The notes under the pieces are model-generated. The model had not been told where the DNA came from. It was given only the letters and a program-made list of their open reading frames with translations, and did no database searches. A DNA stretch of 64,000 bases from Planctomycetota bacterium. GTDB taxonomy: Bacteria > Planctomycetota > UBA8742 > UBA2392. This document shows, piece by piece, positions 46,522-55,323 of the stretch; the first letter of the stretch is position 1; each line of letters begins with the position of its first letter. The stretch is taken from contig JAIOJA010000042.1 in NCBI GenBank assembly GCA_019912315.1, forward strand, positions 248,001 through 312,000, read 5' to 3'. A program made the position numbers and the translations under genes.

Positions 46522-47588
46522 CATTTGCCGCCGCTGATCGGCGTGCCGCGTGAGACCCGGCGGCTGAACCGCTGTTGCTGCAGCTTCCGGGCCAGTTCGC
46601 GCATATCCACGGTCGGGTCCGTTTCATCCACAATCTCGACGCCCAGCAGCGTCTCCATGATGTCCTCAAGCGTCACCACACCGGCCGTGCCGCCGTATTC
46701 ATCAACCACCAGCAGCATGTGCTCGGATTGCTTCAGCACTTTTTCAAACGCCTCGGCTGCGGGCGCGCCGCCGGGCACCCCCGCGATGGGTCTGGCCATC
46801 TCGCGGAACTTCCTGTCGATCTCGCCCTCGCGGACAGCATCCAGAATCATGGCGCGATGAACAACGCCGATGGTCTTGTCGATGTTGCCGTCTTCGGCGA
46901 CCGGCATCCGCGCGAAGCGGGTTTCGCGCTCGGAGTCGGCAAACTCTCCTACTGTCATGTCGGCCGGAACGTAGGTCACTACGGTGCGAGGCGTCATGAT
47001 GTCGGAAACGCGCACGGTGCGCAGGGCCAGCAGGTTGCGGATCGCGGCAGCCTCCGATGCCGTGAGACTGCCCCCTTCCAGCCCCATGTCGGCGACCGCG
47101 GCCACTTCGTCGCGGCTGATCTGGATGCCCTTCTTGCCGCCCGCGATCACAAGCCCGACGACCTGCGATGCCACCACCAACGGGAACAGCAGGTAAATCA
47201 TGCCCTGCACCGTGGTCGCCGTGAAACCAACCAGGCGCTTGGCGTGAATGGTGCCAAGCGTCTTGGGCACGATCTCGGTTAACAGCAGAATCGCGATTGT
47301 CAGCAGCCCGCTTGCCAGGCCCAGCCAATTGTCGCCCCAAATGGACGCTACCTGCGCACCGACGCCCGCAGCGCCGACTGTGTGGGCCACAGTGTTGGCG
47401 CTCAAGATCGCTGCCAGCGCCCTGTCCGGAGCTTCTTTCAGGGATTTCATCAGCTTGGCACCCTTGTGCTCTTTGTCGGCCATGGAATTCACATAGCCGA
47501 CGCTGACGCTCAGCAAAGAAGCCTCTAGCAGGCTGCATAGAAAGGAGACGCCAAGGGCAAGCGCCAGATAGAAAACCAGTAGTCCCAT
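46521..47588 (-). CDS. CNNM/CBS-domain membrane protein
   Basis: The 355-residue protein has a DUF21 (CNNM) transmembrane domain at the N-terminus (four helices within about 1-150) and then a pair of CBS domains (about 195-330; MTPRTVVTYVPADMTVGEFADSE; EYGGTAGVVTLEDIMETLLG). Such proteins (HlyC/CorC or YfjD type) are thought to export or regulate magnesium and cobalt. Start ATG 47588 has TAGGAT 6 nt upstream and no Shine-Dalgarno. Confidence 0.9.
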   Translation of the reverse strand: MGLLVFYLALALGVSFLCSLLEASLLSVSVGYVNSMADKEHKGAKLMKSLKEAPDRALAAILSANTVAHTVGAAGVGAQVASIWGDNWLGLASGLLTIAILLLTEIVPKTLGTIHAKRLVGFTATTVQGMIYLLFPLVVASQVVGLVIAGGKKGIQISRDEVAAVADMGLEGGSLTASEAAAIRNLLALRTVRVSDIMTPRTVVTYVPADMTVGEFADSERETRFARMPVAEDGNIDKTIGVVHRAMILDAVREGEIDRKFREMARPIAGVPGGAPAAEAFEKVLKQSEHMLLVVDEYGGTAGVVTLEDIMETLLGVEIVDETDPTVDMRELARKLQQQRFSRRVSRGTPISGGK

Positions 47589-47594
47589 GACTGC

Positions 47595-47600
47595 ATCCTA
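47595..47600 (-). promoter_or_regulatory. leaderless -10 box, CNNM gene
   Basis: On the minus strand TAGGAT ends 6 nt before ATG 47588. No Shine-Dalgarno is seen. Confidence 0.5.
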
Positions 47601-47643
47601 TCGCGGCACAGCGTCGCTGTCCTTTCCTACCGAATGTTGGTAA

Positions 47644-47862
47644 ATGGTGAGCATGTTCAAATTCGACAAGCTGCTTTCTTTCGTTGTGCTTGCCTCGCTG
47701 GTCGGGGCCCTGGTGTCCGCTGGCGGGGCAATACTGGCCCGTCCGGGGCCAGGCGCGGAGAAGTTCATGCAGGGAATGATCGCCTGCGCAGGCTTTCTGG
47801 TCGCGCTGGCGCTTGCCATGGGCGTCATCGCAAACACCAGCCGCGCGCGTAATGACGAATAG
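47644..47862 (+). CDS. small two-helix membrane protein
   Basis: The 72-residue protein has two membrane helices (about residues 9-32 and 42-62) and short charged ends. Start is ATG 47644 or ATG 47653. It is not recognised. It is divergent from the CNNM gene and is followed 45 bp later by another tiny membrane protein, so the two may share a job. Confidence 0.6.
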   Translation: MVSMFKFDKLLSFVVLASLVGALVSAGGAILARPGPGAEKFMQGMIACAGFLVALALAMGVIANTSRARNDE

Positions 47863-47895
47863 CCTCCCCCCATTGCGGGCTTTCAAAGCCTCCGG

Positions 47896-47901
47896 TTTAC
47901 T
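47896..47901 (+). promoter_or_regulatory. possible leaderless -10 box, 56-residue protein gene
   Basis: TTTACT ends 6 nt before ATG 47908. It lacks the A at position 2, so it is weaker than the other examples. Confidence 0.3.
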
Positions 47902-47907
47902 CCAGAC

Positions 47908-48078
47908 ATGAAGGGAACACTGCCACGCCTGATCGGCCCCGCGCTCGGTGCGCTGGTGCTGGTCGTCTCAGCGGCGGCGGGCTGGAATTTTGCAACGGCG
48001 CTGATCGCAAGCTGCTGCGGGCTGCTGGCCGGCTCGGTCGCCGGATTGCTGGTATCAAGACACAAGGACCAAGAGTGA
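47908..48078 (+). CDS. 56-residue two-helix membrane protein
   Basis: A small gene of 56 codons. It encodes two hydrophobic segments (about residues 8-26 and 30-49) and a charged C-terminus RHKDQE. The stop overlaps the next start (GTGA at 48075), so it is translationally coupled to the sigma-region-2 protein. No family is recognised. Position suggests a role with that protein, possibly as a membrane anchor or anti-sigma-like partner; this is inference. Confidence 0.6.
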   Translation: MKGTLPRLIGPALGALVLVVSAAAGWNFATALIASCCGLLAGSVAGLLVSRHKDQE

Positions 48079-48443
48079 CCGAGAACGAAGACCAACCCAC
48101 GACACGCGGCGCTACCAAAACCGACAAGGGCAGTGACATCGCGAAGCTCTGGGACAAATTTCGTGAACGCGGCGACATGGAAGCCCGCAACGAACTCACA
48201 GAGTTTTACTTCGACATGGTCCGCGCCAATGCCGAAAACATCGCCGAAATTCTGGTGAAAGCCATCGACGAAGGCGACCTCAGCCAGGCCGGCGCGGTGG
48301 CGTTTCTTGAGGCCCTCAACGAGTTCGACCCCGCCCGGCACAACAGCTTCGAGGAGTACGGCAGCATCGCCATTCGTCGCGCTATGGTTGATGAAATCCG
48401 CGCGCTTGTAGGCGCCGAAGAGACTCCGACGGAGATGCGCTAA
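48075..48443 (+). CDS. sigma factor region-2-only protein, FliA/WhiG-like
   Basis: The 122-residue protein resembles the first part of sigma-28 (FliA/WhiG) factors. It has region 1.2-like LWDKFRERGDMEARNELTEFY (25-45), then EGDLSQAGAVAFLEALNEFDP (66-86) and SFEEYGSIAIRRAMVDEIRAL (91-111), corresponding to regions 2.1-2.4. It ends at EETPTEMR. Regions 3 and 4 are missing, and no frame downstream restores them. Region 2 binds the beta-prime subunit of RNA polymerase. The protein may bind polymerase without -35 recognition, or it may be a truncated relic. It is coupled to the 56-residue membrane protein. Confidence 0.65.
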   Translation: MTENEDQPTTRGATKTDKGSDIAKLWDKFRERGDMEARNELTEFYFDMVRANAENIAEILVKAIDEGDLSQAGAVAFLEALNEFDPARHNSFEEYGSIAIRRAMVDEIRALVGAEETPTEMR

Positions 48444-48478
48444 CACGCCTGACCACGACCGCCTGCTGTGCTTTGCCC

Positions 48479-50377
48479 ATGTCCATTCTCGCGCTCAACC
48501 AGGTATCCAAAAGCTACGACAGCAGGCTGGTGCTGCAGGGTGTGAGTTTCGGACTGGGAGCATCCGAGCGGGTCGGACTGGTCGGCCCGAACGGCGAAGG
48601 CAAGTCGACGTTGTTGCGACTGCTGGCCGGTGTGGAATCACCGGATGAGGGGCGCCGTGTTGTTTCGGGTGGCGCCCGCGTCGGCTTTTTTTCGCAAGAG
48701 CCCAAACTTGATGGCAACCTTAGTGTGCGCGAGGCCGTGCGAGCCGGGCTGGGTGATCGCGACGCCTTGAACACCCGATTGACCGAGCTGCACACGGAGA
48801 TGTCAAAGGCGGGTGCGGACACGGACGCGCTGATGGAGATCCAGTCACACCTAGAAGCGCGCCTCACTGAAATGGGCGGGCACAATGTCGAGCATCGCGT
48901 TGACGAAATGATGGCGCACCTTGGGCTGCACGACCCGGATGCCCTGTGCGGGGCGCTTTCGGGCGGCGAGGCCAGGCGCGTGTCCCTGGCGGCACTGCTG
49001 CTCTCCGAGCCTGACGTGCTGCTGCTGGATGAGCCGACAAACCATCTCGATGTCATCGCGATTGATTGGCTGGAATCGTTCCTGAAGGCCACGCCTCTGC
49101 CGCTGGTGATGGTCACTCACGACCGGTACTTTCTGGATCGCGTCGTGCACCGCATCGTCGAAATCGACCGAGGCAAGCTGTACTCGACGGACGGCGGCTA
49201 CCAGGCGTTTCTGGTTCAACAGGCGACGCGCCTCGCGGCCGAAAGCAACACGGAAGCCACCCGCCTGTCCATCATCCGGCGCGAGACAGCCTGGATCAAA
49301 CGGGGCGCCCACGGGCGGACGACCAAAGAAAAGGCGCGCGTCGCCCGCTACAAAGACTTGACCAGTCAAGATGCGCTGGTTGAGCGCGCCGACCTGGCTT
49401 TCGAAATCCCGCCCGGGCCGCGCCTGGGCGGCAAGGTGATCCGCGCCGAAAAAGTCAGCAAGCGTTATGGCGATCGCACAGTGCTGAAAGACATCAGCCT
49501 GGAAATTCTCGCCGGCATGAGGCTCGGCATCGTCGGCGCGAACGGCACGGGCAAGACGACCCTGCTGAAGATTCTCACGGGGCAGCTTGCGCCGGACAGC
49601 GGCAGCGTTGAGATCGGCTCCACGGTACGTGTCGCGAGCATTGACCAGACGCGCTCGGTACTTGATGAAGACAAGTCCGTCGTCGAGGAAATCGCCAAGG
49701 ACCACGACGAAATCATCAAGATCGCTGGTCGCGAGCAACGTGTGGCGCCGTTCCTTGACCAGTTCCTGTTTCCGGGACAGCGAAAGCACACGCAGATTCG
49801 CCGGCTGTCAGGCGGCGAGCGCAACCGGGTGCTGCTGGCGAAACTGCTGCTGCAATGCGGCAACGTGATCGCACTCGACGAGCCGACCAACGACTTGGAC
49901 CTGCCAACACTCCGTGCGCTTGAGGAAGCCCTGTGCGCCTTCGAAGGTGTCGTGCTGATAGTCAGCCACGACCGCTACTTCCTGGACCGCGTCTGCACCC
50001 GCGTGTTGTATCTCAACGGCAGCGGCAACGCGCGCTTCCACGAAGGTGACATCGAGGAGCTGCTGAGTGAGCTGCACCGCGACGCCGAGCCCGAAGCACC
50101 CGCAAAGGCAAAACCTGAGCGCCCATCCGAAGACGCCCGCAAGGCGCGCCGAAAGGCCGAGGGCGAGCTGAAGAAGCTACCGGACAAGATCGAAAAGCTC
50201 GAAGCGCGACGCGCGGAACTCGACACTGAGCTGGCTGACCCAACTCTGTACACCAATGCCGAAGGCAAGAAGAAATCCACGGAGCTGGGCCGGCAGCGAG
50301 AGGCAATCTCGACAGAACTCGAAGAACTCTACACCCGCTGGGAAGAGCTCGAGCAGCTACTGGCTGAAGCACCCTGA
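48479..50377 (+). CDS. uup: ABC-F family ATPase, Uup type
   Basis: The 632-residue protein has two ABC domains in one chain and no membrane helix. Each has Walker A (GPNGEGKST; GANGTGKTT), signature (LSGGEARRV; LSGGERNRV) and Walker B (LLLDEPTNHLD; IALDEPTNDLD). The linker has RRETAWIKRGAHGRTTKEKAR. A C-terminal coiled coil of about 80 residues is like Uup. ABC-F proteins act on ribosomes. TTG 48473 could start it, but ATG 48479 is preferred. It follows the sigma-like gene by 35 bp. Confidence 0.9.
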   Translation: MSILALNQVSKSYDSRLVLQGVSFGLGASERVGLVGPNGEGKSTLLRLLAGVESPDEGRRVVSGGARVGFFSQEPKLDGNLSVREAVRAGLGDRDALNTRLTELHTEMSKAGADTDALMEIQSHLEARLTEMGGHNVEHRVDEMMAHLGLHDPDALCGALSGGEARRVSLAALLLSEPDVLLLDEPTNHLDVIAIDWLESFLKATPLPLVMVTHDRYFLDRVVHRIVEIDRGKLYSTDGGYQAFLVQQATRLAAESNTEATRLSIIRRETAWIKRGAHGRTTKEKARVARYKDLTSQDALVERADLAFEIPPGPRLGGKVIRAEKVSKRYGDRTVLKDISLEILAGMRLGIVGANGTGKTTLLKILTGQLAPDSGSVEIGSTVRVASIDQTRSVLDEDKSVVEEIAKDHDEIIKIAGREQRVAPFLDQFLFPGQRKHTQIRRLSGGERNRVLLAKLLLQCGNVIALDEPTNDLDLPTLRALEEALCAFEGVVLIVSHDRYFLDRVCTRVLYLNGSGNARFHEGDIEELLSELHRDAEPEAPAKAKPERPSEDARKARRKAEGELKKLPDKIEKLEARRAELDTELADPTLYTNAEGKKKSTELGRQREAISTELEELYTRWEELEQLLAEAP

Positions 50378-52489
50378 TCAGAAGCCGAACATGGCGCGGA
50401 CTCTTGGGTCACGCATGGCCAGCAATAACCCGCCAGCGATCAGCAGCATCACGATCAGCACGCTCAACAGGACGATCAGCACAAGCACGCCCGGGCCAAC
50501 CTGGCGCTTTTCGGATTCCTCGAGGCGCGTACTGATCTGGCGCAGCATGGCGGACATCTGGGCCGACGTTACGTTCTCGTCGAGTGCGGTCACTTCCGGC
50601 AGCGCCGCAGAAACCTGGCTGCTGCTGGGTGTATGGTGACGGGTTGTCTTGCGGTGCCGCGCCGAAACCTTGTTGGTGGTGCGGTCGCCGGCGGCGGGCG
50701 ATTGCGATGACGGCCAGCCACCGGATGGCTCCGTGGCGTAGGCGTCGGACTCGGCGGCGAAGGGGGCGAGCTCTTTACCGCCGTAGCGTTTGACGCGTCC
50801 GCGCGGGTTGTCCTGCACAAAAGTGTCCGGGTTAGCCCGGGCGAGTTCCAGGTCTTCCAGAACCTCGGTCATGGACTGGTAGCGGTCGTCGGGCTTGATC
50901 TCCATCATTTTGCCGACGATGTAGCTGAGCCACGCGGGAATGTCGTGCCGGGTGTGACTGGGCGGCAGAATGTCCTTGCTGCGCTGCTGCTCCAGGATGT
51001 CCATTACGTTCGTGCCCTCGACGTGCCGTTGACCCGTCAAGAGATAGTACAACGTCGCTCCGAAGCTGTAGATGTCGCTGCGCCCGTCCAGAACCTTGCC
51101 GCTGACCTGCTCCGGGCTCATGTAGTGCGGTGTACCCACCACCATGCCCGTGCGGGTCATATGAATTTCTGTCGGGTCGCCGTACATACGCGCCAGCCCG
51201 AAGTCGACAAGCTTCATTACGTTGTGCCGCTCGCTCCAGAGAATGTTGTCAGGCTTGATATCGCGGTGAATCACGCCGTAGCGATGCGCGTATTCCAGCG
51301 CCCGCCCGATCTCCTGCAGGATACGCGCGCCGAAGTCCCAGTGGATGCGCCGCCCGGCGCCAATCTCGTGATCAAGGGGCAGCCCGTCGATGTACTCCAT
51401 GACGATCGCGCTGCCGCGCTGGAACTTGAGGAAGTCAAACACCTTCACGATGCCCGGGTGGTCAAGTTCCTTCAGCAGCATTGCCTCGTGCTCAACGCGC
51501 TGCTCAACCTTCATGCCCGGCTTCATTTCGGCGCGGATATCCTTCACCGCGAACACCTTGCCGCTGCGGCGAGGGTCACGACAAAGGTAGACAACTGCCA
51601 TGCCGCCTTTGCCAAGCTGCAAAATCACGTCAAAGCGCTTGGCCACTTCCGGGCTGGGCGGGATCTCACCTTCCTCAGGCTCGTAGCCGCGCAGGGCCTG
51701 CTTTTCTTCCTTCTCAATCTCGGCCTGCAGAGCCGCTCGTGCCAGTTCCTTGGCCGCCTGGTCCACTGCCGTGTAGTGGCGACGGGTGCCCTTCTGCACG
51801 GCCGGCTCGTCGATAGGCGTCATGGGCGGCGCATCTTCAGAATGACGGATGGCGTCCTCACTGAACGCAGCCAGGCTCGGGGCGGAGGCGGGCTCAAGCT
51901 CCGGCGCACTTTCGGGTTTGCCCGGACGCTCGACTTCCCGGCGCCCCAAGTCGCCGCGTTCGATCATGCCCGACTGCTCCCAGCCGGGGGCACGCACTTC
52001 CGGCAGCTTGCCGGGGTACAGACTGGCGTTCGAGTTCCCGGTTTGGGTGTCGGCGGTCAGATCCGTGCTGGACTCGGGCTGCAACTCCGTGGCGTCGTCG
52101 CCGAACCCGTGGGTGTCGCGTTTGGTCGCTTCCTGGCGCCCCGAGCCCGCGCGGTCCGTGTCGTCATCAGCTTCCGTCAAAGAGTCCTCGACCGGCTCGA
52201 AGGCGGTGTCGCTGTCGGTCGGGGCGTCGAACACATCGTCGCCCTGTTCGACCTCGGGCGACACAAAGCTGTCGTCTTCTTCGGGACGTTCTTCGGGACG
52301 TTCCGTTTCATCCCCGTGCCCGCCAAAATAGGTGTCATGGCCGGGCTCGCCTTCCGGGTTTAGCTCGGGGACGGCGCGGGCTCGACCGCGGTCGGCATCG
52401 CCGCGCGTTCCCGGGCTCTTGCCGGCGGGTTTGGAATCGGACTCCAAGGGACTCTCCTTGACGGCACTCAATTTACTGAAATTACCCAT
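50378..52489 (-). CDS. membrane-anchored Ser/Thr protein kinase
   Basis: The 703-residue kinase starts with about 280 disordered residues rich in Glu, Asp, Pro and Ser. A Hanks-type kinase domain follows: Gly-loop 292-297, Lys316 (FAVKDI), HRDIKPDN (408-415), DFG (429-431), GTPHYMSPEQV. Then come a linker with Ser/Thr-rich stretches and one membrane helix near the C-terminus (about 670-695), with only a dozen residues after it. So the kinase faces the cytoplasm and has no external sensor domain. It is convergent with the ABC-F gene (1 bp apart). Confidence 0.92.
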   Translation of the reverse strand: MGNFSKLSAVKESPLESDSKPAGKSPGTRGDADRGRARAVPELNPEGEPGHDTYFGGHGDETERPEERPEEDDSFVSPEVEQGDDVFDAPTDSDTAFEPVEDSLTEADDDTDRAGSGRQEATKRDTHGFGDDATELQPESSTDLTADTQTGNSNASLYPGKLPEVRAPGWEQSGMIERGDLGRREVERPGKPESAPELEPASAPSLAAFSEDAIRHSEDAPPMTPIDEPAVQKGTRRHYTAVDQAAKELARAALQAEIEKEEKQALRGYEPEEGEIPPSPEVAKRFDVILQLGKGGMAVVYLCRDPRRSGKVFAVKDIRAEMKPGMKVEQRVEHEAMLLKELDHPGIVKVFDFLKFQRGSAIVMEYIDGLPLDHEIGAGRRIHWDFGARILQEIGRALEYAHRYGVIHRDIKPDNILWSERHNVMKLVDFGLARMYGDPTEIHMTRTGMVVGTPHYMSPEQVSGKVLDGRSDIYSFGATLYYLLTGQRHVEGTNVMDILEQQRSKDILPPSHTRHDIPAWLSYIVGKMMEIKPDDRYQSMTEVLEDLELARANPDTFVQDNPRGRVKRYGGKELAPFAAESDAYATEPSGGWPSSQSPAAGDRTTNKVSARHRKTTRHHTPSSSQVSAALPEVTALDENVTSAQMSAMLRQISTRLEESEKRQVGPGVLVLIVLLSVLIVMLLIAGGLLLAMRDPRVRAMFGF

Positions 52490-52581
52490 GCTCCGAAAGG
52501 AGCGCCCTGAACACGCATTGCATCAACGCCCCCACCCACTACCATGATTGCGGCCCCGCATTTCCCCATAAGGATGTCCGC

Positions 52582-53556
52582 ATGGCACGCCACTGGTTGT
52601 TTCGTTGCTGCTTCGTGATGTTGATCGCCGCCGCTTGTCTTTGGGTGGGTTTTGAAGCCGGCGCACAACGCGTACCGGAAAAAGGTGAGCAGAACAGCCT
52701 GAAACCCGGGCAGGTCATTCGCGTGGGCGACAAGATCATCACCGGCGAGGAACTGATCGCCCGCATCTGGGACTTCGAAGCCGTGCTGCCCATTGAGCAG
52801 CGCGTGCTTGAGCCCTCCATGAGCTACCTGCGCGACACCGCGCTGCTGGACCTGGAGGCCAAACGCCTCGAGTTGACGCTTTCAGACGACATCATCAGCG
52901 GCGAAACGCAGCGGCAGATTGACGCCATCAAGCAGATGGTCAAGGAACGCACGCGCGGCATGATGACCTATGAGGAATGGATCAAGCAGCAGGGTCTCGA
53001 CCAGCAGGGCTTCGAAGTCTATGTCCGCGACAGGGCGCGGATCATCGTGCTCAAGCGCGTGCTGGTACGCTACTTCGAGGAAACCGAGCCCAGCCTTGAG
53101 GGCAAGCACATACTGGTCAAGACGCTTGACCTCGCCACGAACCTGCATCAGCGCCTTAAGAAAACACCCAAGGACAAGCTCGACGAGGTGTTTGAGGACT
53201 TGGCTGTGCTGCACAGCATTGACCCGGGGGCCGGCGTGACCCGCGGCAAGCTGCCGCGCATCTATGAAAACGATGATTCGCTGGTTAAGCCCGCCGCAGA
53301 CGCCCTGTGGGAGCTTAAGGACGGCGAATTCAGCGAACCTGTCAAGACGGACTACGGCTACCACATCTTCAAGCGCGACCGTACCCTTACGCCGAAGCGC
53401 CGCCCCCTTGGTGAAATGAAGAACGAGCTGCTTGCCGCCAAGGATCGCGCGAACGAGGAAGACTATTTCAACCGCTGGGTGCGCTGGGTGTTCAACACAC
53501 AAAAGTATGTGTACGAGCGCCGCCTGCCCGGATACGACTGCAAGCCCAACCAGTAG
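52582..53556 (+). CDS. secreted parvulin-type peptidyl-prolyl isomerase
   Basis: The 324-residue protein has a Sec signal peptide (about 1-28, cleavage near AGAQ), a helical N-terminal chaperone domain, and a C-terminal PpiC domain ending with VKTDYGYHIFKRD. It resembles PrsA/SurA folding factors for envelope proteins. The domain's core histidine-pattern is not fully kept, so activity is uncertain. AAGGA precedes the ATG at 7 nt. It is followed 8 bp later by a paralogue that shares a C-terminal motif (YERRLPGYDCKP). Confidence 0.86.
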   Translation: MARHWLFRCCFVMLIAAACLWVGFEAGAQRVPEKGEQNSLKPGQVIRVGDKIITGEELIARIWDFEAVLPIEQRVLEPSMSYLRDTALLDLEAKRLELTLSDDIISGETQRQIDAIKQMVKERTRGMMTYEEWIKQQGLDQQGFEVYVRDRARIIVLKRVLVRYFEETEPSLEGKHILVKTLDLATNLHQRLKKTPKDKLDEVFEDLAVLHSIDPGAGVTRGKLPRIYENDDSLVKPAADALWELKDGEFSEPVKTDYGYHIFKRDRTLTPKRRPLGEMKNELLAAKDRANEEDYFNRWVRWVFNTQKYVYERRLPGYDCKPNQ

Positions 53557-53564
53557 GAGAGCCC

Positions 53565-54557
53565 ATGAAACCCTTGATCACCCGCGCCTGTGCGGGAGTG
53601 CTGATCGCCCTTACCGCCGGCACAGTCGGCTGGTATGCCGGCGCGCAGGACGTAGAGGCGCCGCCGCGCACTCTCAAGGTCAATCAGGTCGCGCGCGTGG
53701 GGCAGGAGGTCATCAGCGCCGAGCAGTTCATCCAGCGCCTGGTTGAGCGCGAACGCCTGTACTACCAGGACCCGGACTTGCGCACGGCCGAGTGGGCCCT
53801 GCACAGTCTCGTGATCGACGAACTGATGCGTCTTGAGGCCGAGCGCCTTGAGGCCCCGGTGAAGCGTCGGGAGCTGGACACCGAGCAGGAAAAACTGCTG
53901 GCTGATTTCGAGCTGGAGTTCAAGACCGTCAACGAACAGATCATCAAGGCACAGCGCGCCAGGGGGAGTGCCGAAAAAGCGTACACTCGCGACGAATATC
54001 TGCTGGCCAAGTTCGACATGACCTATGACCAGTTCAAGAACATCAAGCGCGAGCAGGCCAAGCAGCTTCTGACAACGCGCATGGTGGTGAACTACTGGAA
54101 GCTTTCGTCACGCAGCGCGGACGTCGAGGGCGTTTTCTGCCGCTCGCGCGAAGACGCGGTCAAGGCACGCGCTCGCATTGCGAAGGGAGAGGATATTTCG
54201 ATCGTGGCCGGCGAAATGAGCGAGGACCTGCACAGCCGCGAGGGTGGCGGCTTTCTGGGCACGGCCTACCCGCAGGATGGAAGCCTTAGACCGGCGGTTG
54301 AAACCGTGTTGTGGGGGCTTGAGGTTGGTGAGATAAGCCAGCCCGTTGAGGTAGACAACGGTTTCTGGGTTATCCGCAAGCGGCACGAACAGTTGGCCAA
54401 CGAAGCGCCGTTCTATGACCAGCGGGAGAAATGCATCGCCGGCACAAACCCTGACAATGCCCTGATGCTGAAATGGCGTCACGCGGTCGTCGCGGGCGGT
54501 CTTTACAAGTTTGAGCGGCGCATGCCGGGCTGGGACGTCAAACCCGGCGAAGAGTAA
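53565..54557 (+). CDS. second secreted parvulin-like protein
   Basis: The 330-residue protein has a Sec signal peptide (to about GAQ at residue 28), a helical middle domain, and a PpiC-like C-terminal domain (DLHSREGGGFLGTAYP; PVEVDNGFWVIRKR). It ends FERRMPGWDVKP, the same motif as its upstream neighbour. AGGAG precedes the ATG, 8 bp after the first parvulin. The pair looks like a tandem duplication that has diverged. Confidence 0.84.
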   Translation: MKPLITRACAGVLIALTAGTVGWYAGAQDVEAPPRTLKVNQVARVGQEVISAEQFIQRLVERERLYYQDPDLRTAEWALHSLVIDELMRLEAERLEAPVKRRELDTEQEKLLADFELEFKTVNEQIIKAQRARGSAEKAYTRDEYLLAKFDMTYDQFKNIKREQAKQLLTTRMVVNYWKLSSRSADVEGVFCRSREDAVKARARIAKGEDISIVAGEMSEDLHSREGGGFLGTAYPQDGSLRPAVETVLWGLEVGEISQPVEVDNGFWVIRKRHEQLANEAPFYDQREKCIAGTNPDNALMLKWRHAVVAGGLYKFERRMPGWDVKPGEE

Positions 54558-54584
54558 GCCCACAACCACATCTGGAACCCGTTC

Positions 54585-55280
54585 ATGCCTGACTCGACTT
54601 CCGAAACATCCTACGTCCCCGGCCCCGAAGACGAGGGCAGCGACGACGCGACGGCTGCTGGTGACGTGATCGCGGCATCAGCGTTGCCCCAGGACGCCCT
54701 GGCCGCGAAACTGGAGGCGCTGCTGTTCGTACACAGCCGCCCAGTCGCCGCGCGCAGACTGGCGGAGCTAGTCGGACTGACCAGTGTGATCCCGGTGAAA
54801 CAGGCCCTGGAGCTGCTGCAGAAGCGCTATCTCGAGCAAGGCAGCGCCTTCACCCTGCAGGAACTTGCCAAGGGGTTTCAGCTTACCACACGCCCCGAGC
54901 ACGACCCGCTGCTTGCACAACTGGTGCGGCAGCGAGAGGCGCAGAAGCTTTCACCCGCAACACTCGAGGCCCTCGCGATTATCGCCTACAAGCAGCCGCT
55001 GGGTCGGAATGATCTCGAGAACATTCGCGGCGCCGGCAGCGACCACCTTGTGCGCTCGCTGATGGACCGGGGGCTGGTCAAGGTCACCGAGCGCGACAGC
55101 AGCAAACCCGGCAACCCGGCCCTCTATGGCACCACGGCCGAGTTCCTGCGCGCCTTCGGGCTGCGCGCAATCAGTGAGTTACCCCAGGACGGCGACCTCG
55201 CCGCACCGGACATCGACGACGATGAAGAAGACGAAGCCGAAATCGAGCAGACGGAAATCAACGCACCCGACGACGAATAA
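54585..55280 (+). CDS. scpB: segregation and condensation protein B
   Basis: The 231-residue ScpB works with ScpA and SMC in chromosome condensation. Two winged-helix domains are visible: LEALLFVHSRPVAARRLAEL (near 43) and TLEALAIIAYKQPLGRNDLENIRGAGSD (near 126). The N-terminal 35 residues and the C-terminal 35 residues are acidic extensions; the tail (DDDEEDEAEIEQTE) is unusual for the family. No scpA gene is adjacent. It lies 27 bp after the parvulin. Confidence 0.92.
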   Translation: MPDSTSETSYVPGPEDEGSDDATAAGDVIAASALPQDALAAKLEALLFVHSRPVAARRLAELVGLTSVIPVKQALELLQKRYLEQGSAFTLQELAKGFQLTTRPEHDPLLAQLVRQREAQKLSPATLEALAIIAYKQPLGRNDLENIRGAGSDHLVRSLMDRGLVKVTERDSSKPGNPALYGTTAEFLRAFGLRAISELPQDGDLAAPDIDDDEEDEAEIEQTEINAPDDE

Positions 55281-55315
55281 AAGGGTCTGGCTCCCGCAGG
55301 GTGCCTGACCTTTTT
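55277..55315 (+). terminator. imperfect hairpin terminator, repeat-like
   Basis: AAAAGGGTCTGGCTC pairs imperfectly with GTGCCTGACCTTTTT after a short loop. It overlaps the end of scpB, and the T-run precedes the hydrolase ATG. It shares GGTCTGGCTCC with the hairpin at 60818-60861. Confidence 0.65.
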
Positions 55316-55323
55316 ACTGACCC

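Noticed and set aside
50945..52363. 472-codon plus-strand frame opposite the kinase gene
   Set aside because: Kinase motifs on the minus strand are complete; the plus frame has no recognisable features.
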